NCBI GenBank assembly: GCA_008330645.1
Contig: VLTN01000010.1
Coordinates: forward strand, 186,001-250,000
Origin: Cafeteria roenbergensis
Lineage: Eukaryota; Sar; Bigyra; Bicosoecida; Cafeteriaceae
Direction: 5' to 3'
DNA: 64,000 bases
Positions 52,801 through 60,500 of the stretch are shown here, piece after piece. Below the pieces are notes generated by a model that ran no database searches, was not told the origin of the DNA, and was given only the letters and a program-made list of their open reading frames with translations. The translations under genes were made by a program, and so were the position numbers. Within the stretch, counting starts at the first letter, position 1, and each line of letters starts with the position of its first letter.

Positions 52801-53305
52801 TGGTCAGGCTGCGCTCTGTCAACGGGCGACAAAGACCCGAGCCACGGCCCAGCCCGATACGCAGGCGCGGCATCAGCGGAGCCGGGCCCTGCGCGCTTCC
52901 ATCGCGGCTCCGCGATACCACGCTCCCCAAGCGCGGCGGGGGCAGCGGGCGGCCCCCGCGGGAGCCGCCTCGCCGGGGCGCAGGCGGGGCCGAGCGCGAG
53001 GCTGCGCTTTTGCCTGTGCCAACGGCGGCTCGGACTCGCGCTGGCGGGGGAGTACCCGCCTCTGGCGCGTCGCCGCCCCGCCCTGTGCAGCTGCATGCAC
53101 TCACAGCAACGTGGTGGATCTGGTGGTGGGTGTTGGGCAGGTTTAGCTCGGTGGGGACCTCGTGGCCGAGGATGGCGGCCGTGAGCCGAATGGCGTGCAA
53201 GACGTGCTGCCGCAGCATCGCCGCCGCCGCGGATACCATGGAGGCCCGCGCCTGCACGGCGTCCGAGTCCGGCTGCCCGTTGCCCGACGGGCCCGGCGAG
53301 GCCAT
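46883..53305 (-). CDS. Atypical E2F (E2F7/8, plant DEL class) transcription factor
   Basis: DP-independent cell-cycle regulator with two E2F winged-helix domains in one chain, the mark of E2F7/8 and plant DEL proteins. Exon 1 (53305-53105) starts MASPGPSGNG and encodes a helical segment (MLRQHVLHAIRLTAAIL). A 459-bp intron (GTGAGT...CTCGCAG, phase 0) leads to exon 2 (52645-46883). DBD1 lies about 51270-51520 (NVVCENFLAYC, RRRIYDLVNIFEAVGI, KYFWHG) and DBD2 about 50320-50580 (QRLVMLFLAG, KVRRLYDIANVLQSLGLV, FAWRG). About 1987 residues, twice or more the usual length, mostly Gly/Ser/Ala/Pro disorder. The extreme C-terminus is acidic-hydrophobic (DDFDALGLGLLDFSD), unusual for this class. More introns could hide in the open frame. 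Confidence 0.88.
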   Translation of the reverse strand: MASPGPSGNGQPDSDAVQARASMVSAAAAMLRQHVLHAIRLTAAILGHEVPTELNLPNTHHQIHHVAVSACSCTGRGGDAPEAGTPPPARVRAAVGTGKSAASRSAPPAPRRGGSRGGRPLPPPRLGSVVSRSRDGSAQGPAPLMPRLRIGLGRGSGLCRPLTERSLTNSRSLPSVPAAPRRAVGPCRRLAPSPCSTAIGPRCVHRLPGTPRPPVPLASQRITLQALQVAVAGCDSGSIASQHAQALEQARAFLPQFMTCVGAFVAAVAPAAAAQQPAAQQEAASPTTTGSSADAPAAGGGSDPPGPAAASLSAAAARAPAPSAAPSSSPKRSSCAPQPQAPAAPVPPALDFVAPKRPVSGGGAHRRIASVDCPAVWRCLPGCATLPDGLRLPCPPTVVSRSNDCATLADAVLGVPSAALALAARAAVGSLRASAPDSGPDGLDESAAGIKAGAADADPQAGAAGARRSTANEASAPRFYVPLEDAATPPEPAPGVLVGDPASRRRGLDIWAPAHGALPGGGLPCLYNKLGAVAQGASLERRAAEAEGADRSPDADADDEEDTPGSGSPDRPTAAQPAGSASSSASVAAGAASGSSKSRRDRGLNVVCENFLAYCASGGVDVVVLDKIADKLDIQRRRIYDLVNIFEAVGITTRKERNKYFWHGTSMLPLVLERLKARALADPNVCPPGEGPDPGPREPLAVGTMESTQLRKAGAVVCFGVPAGEPESERGWRSPSKAASPLRGGRAPKREREAEPAKPLAAKDPNAQDDAVSSLSGTGRGGGGGGGGGGGASGAPAAKRWRGADGSPGRVCSSGNGPRLADPSAVKEELTGDCSDPSRPAELPSCGQEVGVATAAAAAVLLDDALTLPEGSLQRAAADAAVAAARAAAVASTGRFPLAQWGEGGAPPRDTAGEKSMGAQAQRLVMLFLAGRPVVCLEHAAAIMMGEEASKDARRLKTKVRRLYDIANVLQSLGLVHKVSLATLPTRKAAFAWRGVGSVPLLPGLRPSVTATGQAASSSSVASSAKEGAGSATGASLAAHGPAGIRTGYGYCSSTAGPRRRTQRRRTARVAGGASAGRGAFADEDDDEDEDGDDISVGSTRGRHQLPGSSANRRFPSPVRRSVLAELSPSDHLSHLDHDPPRDSGRSHPHGHVADEAVDLEMLGLAAQGDAVNAAAWSRRAHAHVHGSDAGTTNGAATVSGAASGTVSQPPRSRRGHGASEAAVPLGPAAGERGGAADASAGHTSSFASHPSVWGGGGGRSRAHSFASASSHASDGSRPPHQARGDRGRAGSRGRGRAAPPRPGRPRAAADGMAGHGGAGSGPFVAGGSSGGGGGGRGGDMRILAEAAAAVRDADDSEEEVAMDMSRQIGGAGSGQGHGVGGGRGGGGGGGGSRTSRASASGAAPPEPLLFSAGTTGGMLGGPATPGASRLPTAFRARRPRQSVSRTAAGSTHQSAVWGDDLIPGDNPAGMGTEGFPFPSAFLGEDADSDADPALDVDDMDGVAHGRVGSHHRLGAPGDGDAQLGGGSASGRGGALHGHGHQGPRAAGTRAGFGEQEGRSSGSAPSTAAMALAPRAAAASAAPRRRAFRSTGATAVPPVSRGASSACRYEDRRVLLPPNHLGGPTTDHPASPRSAQEPLPMSDAAAILYKQSTSGAHAGQALPSPAPAFGRHAPWQSPPPHASRRSATASSAPGTASRPCAPSLPATLGGIGSPGNVPQVATPNLRQPNQARWDSDADRFPALLLGVDDASPSPARASRRSAVRRAANPAFHPNTTPAGNRVGFATVAADAGRIPSSSSASSARQQLRARHAPSATRGVRETSLGDSSAVAAASAGGASPTGPAIALLDLATASSSKRRLDLSSPGHASAARGMRGSSRDRSAAPSTSTGGRAGRRGGAPASPDRLVDSQLTLSRATVASEARSGARSRRCSEGAEEDGLAASGLSLHRAMAEPDSGRGADSDFPGLARREGAGAGRDGRERAGGEFVAWLRPSEMRVATDGRGGALGVVALGGTLEERQPGGEDGIFAPSEGITSSSDIDHSAGSGRGASEGDGIFDLHTPTRDSVAGAPFGELTRKHTTAKRYEPGCRRSAGRGLASSADRAARSPRGGSSDVDGVSSDGDDFDALGLGLLDFSDTAI

Positions 53306-54620
53306 GGCGGCTGCCGCGAGTGGGGGCGGCCGAGCGAGACCTCTCTCTGCCGGCCGAGGTGCTGCCAGAGCCTTCGAGAGGGAGCCCGAGCGGGCGGCTT
53401 GGGCGACGCCTCCCACGCGCCCCGCCCGGCCGCGCGCCAGCCGGCCCGAGCGAGGGCCCACTACCCGAGGCACGCGCTCCACGGTGGGCGCACGGGGCCG
53501 AGGCGCGGCGGCGCTCGCCGAGCTTTGGCCGCGATGCTGGTTGTCCTGCTTTCGCAAGTTAATTTGCAACTAGCAAGCCCGCCGCAAATCGGGGCTCTGC
53601 CGAGCGTTCGTGCCACAAGTGCCGAGTGTCGCAACGCGTCACAACAACAAAATTGCGGTTGCCAGGTGGTGAAGTCATGGCTGCTGTCCCAGGGGCACGG
53701 CGTCGCTTCTGCATGCCGGAGCGGGCTGGCGCGGCTCGAGCCGCTGCGCCCTGGCTGCACCGGCCGTGCGCTGCGGGGGGCGGCCTGGGCGGGACTGGCG
53801 CCGCTGGCAGAAGCGGTGAAACAAATCGGGCCGTGTCGCTCCGAGCCAGCTCAATCGCCCAGGGCTGCAGTCGGTGGCTTTCGCGACGAGGCGAGCTCCG
53901 TCTGTTCTGCCAAGCGCGAGGGGTACTCTGCCGCCCTGTTGCGGCGTGCCGCACCGCGGGGGGAGGGGCGGCGGCAGCCCACGCGACACGCAAGCGCGCA
54001 AAGACGCGCCGCAACCAGCAGATCGCCGGATTCCACCATGATTCCGCAGCCAATGGCGAGCAAGCCGGGCATGACCCTATGGGAGGCCGCCCAGCAAGCG
54101 CCCGGTGGCCGAGGCTGCATCGTCTGGCCGCTGGGTCATTTGCAGCGACGCGGGCCCGTTGAAACTTTCCGGTGACGGAACTTGCTGGCGTTTCGGCCTC
54201 AGGCTCTCCAGCCACGGCCCGTGGCGCCTCCCCGCCGCGATACCAGTCATCCGCGACGAGGCATGCGCGCTATGGTCATCGCGCGGGCCCCGGGTGCTGG
54301 TCTGGGAAGTCGCCACTGGGCCGGTGCGACGGCCGCTGGCTCGCCAGTTGCTGAGCGACGGACATGGCGCATCGAGGCTGTCAACGCAGCATCAGAGCGC
54401 GCAGCGCGGCCCCGAAGGCCCGGACGCCGCCCGCCCCTCCTTTGGAAGGACAGCGGCGCCTTGCGGCCTTGTAGAGGGCCAGCTTCCAGGAGCCCGAGGC
54501 CCTCTCGGCTCCTTTGGAGCGAGCAATTCGTTGCCTGGCGGGCACGATGGGCGAGCTCTGCGGCGGCTGATGCAACCTGGAGGCACACACCGCACGATCG
54601 CGGGCCCATCGCGTGGTCGG
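53306..54620. promoter_or_regulatory. Long divergent upstream region, E2F / OGFOD2
   Basis: The largest intergenic gap in the window, 1315 bp. The E2F-proximal end (53545-53680) is markedly AT-richer (CAAGTTAATTTGCAAC, ACAACAACAAAATTGC) and is the best promoter candidate for the E2F gene. I checked both strands for exons and saw none that resemble protein. A TTTCGCGA near 53879 is close to, but not, an E2F consensus site. Confidence 0.4.
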
Positions 54621-57116
54621 ATGGCGGCTGCGGCACACGACGCCTCTGAGATGGCCGGCGCTCCCGTGCCGCCGCCTCCGGTGGTGGCGTCCAAGGCGTT
54701 CCTGACCCCGGCTGCCATGTGGGAACGATTTGTCAAGGCGCTTCCCGAGGGCATCAAGGTGAGATGGCCGAACTGACGCCCGCGCAAGGCGCGGCATCGC
54801 CGCGATTCGCGCGGTGCATGCAGCCGCTGTGCGGTGAACGGCCCCGCCTTGGCCCGCGCCCGCGCCCGCCGGCCGGTTGCGACCCTCGCCCGCCCAGCAG
54901 GCTGGCTGCGTCTCGCTCTCCTGTGTCCCGGCCGGACTCGCAGGACAAGTCTGAAAACGAACAGGTGGCCTATTTCCGCCGCCTCTACGCCTCGTACCAG
55001 CAGCAGTACTCCCGCGAGCGCGCGAAGCGCGACAGGGCCGTCTTTGCCTGCATCGACCAGTACCGTAGCGTGAGCCTGCCCGGGCGCGCGCGTTCTGCGC
55101 GGGGAGTTGATGCTGACTTGACGGCGCCGCCCTTTTGCGACCCTTGGCCAGCAGCAGCCGTCAGCCCCGGCTGCCGCGAGGGCTGGCGTCTCGCATCGCC
55201 CGAATTGGAGCCAGTTCCATGCGTGGGGGCGGCCATGCGCCCGTGCGCGCACCGCTGCCGGTGTTGGGGCGACGAAGCGCCGGCGACGTGCGGTAGTCAG
55301 TCCAGGCTGATTGCTGCTCTGACTAAGAGCGACCGCTCCGCTCACCACCGCCGCTTCGCGCCGCCCCGGTCACGACCCGCACCCCCGCCGCAGTACATCT
55401 TGACGCACTACAAGCCCATGCACCCGGAGCTGCGCGAGCTGCGCGACGGTTTCTTTGACGAGACCTTCTTGGGCGCCTTGCGGGACCCAAGCCCCGAGGC
55501 GTGGGCCTCCATTGCCACCCAGGTTCACCCCGGAGTGTACACCTTCAGGCTCTTGAACGAGGCGTGGTGCAAACGCCTGCTGGAGGAGGTGGACCACTTC
55601 GAAATGTGGTCCAAGGAGGTCAGCCTTCACGTGAACCGACCCAACTCGATGAACGTTAGTCCGGCGCCCTGGCCATCCAGCCGGTCACCGCCCCCGGCGG
55701 CCCAACGGCACGTGCGATCGAGCGTTTCCCGACGAACCCCAGTGCGGGCAGCGTGGGGACCTGGCGGAGGCCGGCGGGGGGGGGGGGAGGGTTGTCACTG
55801 TCGCGCCTGCGTGATGTCCGCGTGACCCCTACTCATGCATCACACCCCAGTCTGCTGACTGTCTGCTGACCTGTGCTTCCGCAGAACTACGGGTGCGTTT
55901 TGGATGACATGGGGTTCAACGACGTGCTGCAGCGCCTCACCATCGGTCCCATCCGACAGCTTGCGGCTTCTCTGTTCGGCGCGGCGAGCGGGGCGGCCTC
56001 CTTGGACTCGTGAGTCCCGTGTGTCGCTTACGGTCCGCCTGCTGGCTCGTTTGCGGGCGTGACAGGGCGCTCAGCTGCGCCCTCGCTCGTGGCCGCGCTT
56101 GCTTGGTGAGGCCCGTTGCCGCGGGCTCAGCCCAGCCCCGGACCGAGAGCGGGGAGATTCACAGCTTTCACTTGCTCTGAGCCTGCTCGCGTGGTCTCTT
56201 GGCCTGGACTGCTCGCAGGCACCACGGCTTCATCGTCGAGTACGCCGTTCCCAAGGACCGCTCCCTCGGCTTCCACGTCGACGACAGCGAAATCACCGTG
56301 AACCTTTGCCTGGGCACAGAGTTCGAGGGCGGGGACCTTTTCTTCCGCGGGGAGCGGTGCCCACAGCACCAGCAGGACCCCTGCGCGCCGGAGGAGTACT
56401 TCCAGTACAAGCACCGCCCCGGCGTGGCCGTGATGCACATCGGGAGGCACAGGCACGGCGCATTGCCCCTCACTGCTGGCAGGCGGGCTAACCTGATCCT
56501 CTGGTGCCGCTCGTCGGCCTTCCGCGAGGCGTCTGACCTCTCGCATTGCCAACCCTTTTGCGCCAGGCATCCGACGCACCCAATGGCCGCAGCTTCCGGC
56601 GCCGCTGCAGCCGCCGCTGCAGCTTCTGCTGGCAGGGGCTCAACCGAGCGCGCAATCGAGGCTCGTGGTGGGTCGTCCTCGTCCTCGTCGTCCTCGTCGT
56701 CCTCGTCTGCGTCTTCGACCGGCGCGGGACTGGGGATGATGCCTCCTCCCGCCCGCCACCCCGGCGACGCCAGGCGCTCCTTGGGAGGCGGAGGAGCCCG
56801 CGCCTCCTCGCCCTGCCTGGCGCATGCCCCTGCGCCCGGCTCCGGCCCTGCTCCTCCTGCGGAGCCAGCCTCGCCGGAGCGGCACCAGGCAGACTTCTCC
56901 AGCGACGGAATTAGCCACTCGGAACGCCACGGGTCAACATCCAGCAGGTCGACAGCCGTGTCTGCCGGATCGCCGTCGTCGTCCTGCGGGCATCGGCCCG
57001 TCGTCGCGAGCGTTCCAGCGACAAGCATCGTTGTTCCAGGCGTTGGAATTGGGGGTGGGGACCGGTCCGCGACCTTCGGGAATACGCACGCTGGCGCTGC
57101 CCAGCACGGGCCGTGA
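54621..57116 (+). CDS. OGFOD2: OGFOD2-type 2-oxoglutarate Fe(II) dioxygenase
   Basis: Prolyl-4-hydroxylase-like oxygenase; substrate unknown for the family. The most intron-rich gene here, five exons: 54621-54758, 54944-55069, 55394-55654, 55885-56009 and 56219-57116. Introns are 185, 324, 230 and 209 bp; three use GTGAG but the third uses GTTAGT. The joined sequence restores RPNSMN|NYGCVLDDMG and LDS|HHGFIVEY, both matching OGFOD2. The double-stranded beta-helix core has His236 and Asp238 (GFHVDDSE), distal His296 (RHRHGALPL) and the 2-oxoglutarate arginine near 306 (AGRRANLILW). About 515 residues against about 350 in human; the extra length is a C-terminal Ser/Ala/Pro tail after the cysteine/histidine cluster CQPFCARHPTH. 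Confidence 0.92.
55776..55787 (+). repeat. 12-base G run inside OGFOD2 intron 3
   Basis: Homopolymer in the middle of the one intron with a non-standard donor. Confidence 0.85.
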
Positions 57117-57515
57117 CAGCCGCCTGCAAGGCGCACCCCCTGCCTCATGCAGCGCCGTGAGGGACCCCGCGCTGCCATGGCTTGGCGACCTGAGCTGAGC
57201 CGCGGCGTCGTCTTTTTGTCTTTTTCGCTTGTCATTGCTGGATGCCGGGCATCAATTGGGCCTTGGCGCCAGTGCGGCGGAGCAGCATGAATGCTCCCGT
57301 CGCAATATATGTGAAGCCCACGCTTGCAGCAGCTTCGACTGTTCCTGTGTGACTCGGTAAACGCGTCCAACAGGAACTCATCGGAGCGACAGAGTGCTGC
57401 ACCACCCGCATTTCGATGCTCCACAAGCGCACAGGCGACGGCCCGCGCACCGGAAGCTCTGCTGGTCGGCATGACGCACCACTGAAGCTCACACGACGGC
57501 GCTCGCTGTTGCGTT
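57117..57515. other. Convergent spacer, OGFOD2 / synergin-like gene
   Basis: This 399-bp spacer is of moderate GC. A T-rich stretch (57210-57235, GTCTTTTTGTCTTTTTC) follows the OGFOD2 gene and could serve its 3' end. No homopolymer C run. Confidence 0.55.
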
Positions 57516-60500
57516 TTAGAAAAGCCCTGCAAAGGGGTCGTCGCTGGCTCCGCTGGCGCGCCAGGCGCCAGCGTCCTCAGCGGCGGCCGCAAGGTCGGAC
57601 GGCAGCGCGCCCAGGTTTGCCATGCCCAGCCCTGCCAAGGCAGCCTGCATGTCCGGAGTGGTGCCAGCGCGCTGATGGCGAGGCGCAACCACAGGCCGGC
57701 CTCCAAGCCCGTCGCAAGTGGGCACCAGCAGCTCGGTGCCAGCCACTTTTGCTGCGTCAGCCGGCATTGCCTCCTGCCCAGCTGCAGCGACTCTGTCGGC
57801 CTCCAGCACAGCATTGCCGGCTGCGGGAAGGCACCAGCACGAGCTCCCAAACGCGACCGGCGTTGCCAACGCCGGTCGCACCATGTCGGGCACCACCCCG
57901 ACCGAAGGCGGAAGGCGGCTGGACAGGCCCAGCGAGGCGAAGCCAGCCGCAATTGCGTCCGACCCTGCCCCCGAAGGGAGCCCCAGCCGACCGAAGGCAG
58001 CCACCCACGGGCCGAGCTGAACCAGCGACACCGTGCAGACTCCTCCCGAGCGGCGCGACATCGCAAGCGCAGCAGCTGCGGCACTGCCGCCCACGACGTC
58101 GCTGCCGCGCAGAACAGGGAGAGGCACCGCAGACAGCCCGCCCTCGCCCCCGCCCAGCACAGCGCAAGCCTGGCCAAGCGCCCCGCAGTCCCAGGCAGCG
58201 GGAGGCTCCTCTGCCGGGCCAGGCCGCCCGGCCATCCACTCGGCGAAGCGGCGGAGCTGGCCGAGCCGGCTGGCCGAGCCAGCCGGACTCAGCGCAGAAC
58301 TCTCCTCGGCAATCTGCCGCAGCGAGCCAGTCGCCTCGCCGAAGAGGGCCGCACAGTTGCTTGCCGCCACCTGCACCTGACGCAGCCGGTCGCTGCCCCG
58401 TCCTGGCTCGCCCTCGCCGCCGCTGTCGCCGCCGCCCTCGGCGTCACCAGCGGGTCCAGCCGCCGCCCGTGGCACCAGCCCAACGTCGCGAAGGGCTTCC
58501 ACCAAGAGAAGGGTCACGAACGCGGCGAGCAGCACGGATCCCAGCCGGGACACTGTTTCGCTGTGCTCGCTGAATAGGCTCGCAAAGTGCGGGCCGCGAG
58601 ACGAGGCCTCTGCTGCTGCTCGCTGCAGCACGCTCGCGGCGACCTGGCAAGCCTCAGCCGCACGCCTGGCGACCTGTTCCCATTGCCCCACGAGCCGGAG
58701 CGCGCCGCGCGCTCCCTTGGCCCACAGCGCCATGGCTGTGGCGACGTCCCGGTGGGCTAAGCCCTGCGCTGCGGCGGCAAGAGCCACGCCTCTGGGCGTG
58801 GTGCCAGCCGCCTGCATGGCCGAGTCCAACCCTGCAAAGGTCAGCGACGGGGAGGCCGGGTCGGTCACGCCGCGGGCGGGCCCTGCTGCCAGAGCGGATC
58901 GGAGCTTCCCGCATGCGAATGCCGCAACCTCCTCGTCGTCCTGGCTGGAAAGCGAAGCGTGCAGGCAGGCCCCGCACGCCTCCAGGCTGGCAGGAAGCCC
59001 GATATCGTCTGCTAGGCCTCTGTACCACGCCGGGCAAACGGAGTCGTCTTCGCTGGCCGCTTGCTCTCGCAGCCGCATTGCCAGCAGGGCAACCGCCCCA
59101 AACCGGCCGTGGGCCGTCTCCTCAGCGACCCAGGCGGGCAGCGGGCCGCCGGCTGCAGACTCGCTCCACCAATGAGCAGTGGCAGCGGCAGGACTCACAG
59201 TCCCGTCAGCCGCCGCTGCCGCTGCGTGAGACTTGGAGGAAGTGGGGACGGGGGGCGCCACAGCCAGCGAGACAGGCGCCTCGATGGCCTCGTCTTCTCC
59301 GCCCCCACAAGTGTCTGGGTGGGCGTCTGCGTTTGAGGCCGGGGCATCGGGCTGCGGGGCGCAAGAGCCAGCCTGCCCGGTCGCGGGCAGAGTGGCGGCA
59401 TCACGGTCTCGCGCTCCAACCTCCCTGTCGTCATCCGAGAAGCCGCCGAAGCCATCGTCCTCCTCATCGCCGCCGCTGCCGCCGTGGGCCGACGCCGGGG
59501 CGGGAGCAGGCGCCGGCGGTGGCGCCACCTCGGCCACTCCCGCCTCCGGTGCCGCTGCCGGCGCCCCGGCCGCCTCGTCGTCGGAGAAGCCCCCGAAGCC
59601 GTCCTCGTCCTCGTCCTCACCTGCCGCAGGAGCCGGCGCGGGGGGCGGGACCACCAGCTCGTCGAACGCCGACAGCCGGTCCGCAGCCGACTGACCTGCA
59701 GGGGGCTGCTGGTCGGTGGAGGGGGCGGGCGGCTGGTGGGAAGCGGCCTCCTGGTCGTCATCCGAGAAGCCCCCGAAGCCGTCGTCCTCCTCGTCGCCGC
59801 CGCTGCCGCCGTGGGCCGACGCCGGGGCGGGAGCAGGCGCCGGCGGTGGCGCCACCTCGGCCACTCCCGCCTCTGGTGCCGCTGCCGGCGCCCCGGCCGC
59901 CTCGTCGTCCGAGAAGCCGCCGAAGCCGTCGTCCTCCTCATCGCCGCCGCTGCCGCCGTGGGCCGACGCCGGGGCGGGAGCAGGCGCCGGCGGTGGCGCC
60001 ACCTCGGCCACTCCCGCCTCCGGTGCCGCTGCCGGCGCCCCGGCCGCCTCGTCGTCGGAGAAGCCCCCGAAGCCGTCCTCGTCCTCGTCCTCACCTGCCG
60101 CAGGAGCCGGCGCGGGGGGCGGGACCACCAGCTCGTCGAACGCCGACAGCCGGTCCGCAGCCGACTGACCTGCAGGGGGCTGCTGGTCGGTGGAGGGGGC
60201 GGGCGGCTGGTGAGAAGCGGCCTCCTGGTCGTCATCCGAGAAGCCCCCGAAGCCGTCGTCCTCCTCATCGCCGCCGCTGCCGCCGTGGGCCGACGCCGGG
60301 GCGGGAGCAGGCGCCGGCGGTGGCGCCACCTCGGCCACTCCCGCCTCTGGTGCCGCTGCCGGCGCCCCGGCCGCCTCGTCGTCGGAGAAGCCCCCGAAGC
60401 CGTCGTCCTCCTCATCGCCGCCGCTGCCGCCGTGGGCCGACGCCGGGGCGGGAGCAGGCGCCGGCGGTGGCGCCACCTCGGCCACTCCCGCCTCCGGTGC

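Noticed and set aside
53872-53884. E2F-binding site for autoregulation upstream of the E2F gene
   Set aside because: TTTCGCGA differs from the TTTSSCGC consensus at the last base and lies more than 500 bp from the start, too weak to claim.
53677-54162. Plus-strand frame between the E2F and OGFOD2 genes
   Set aside because: Arg/Ala/Gly composition without motif or good splice-site context. It looks like chance coding in an upstream region.
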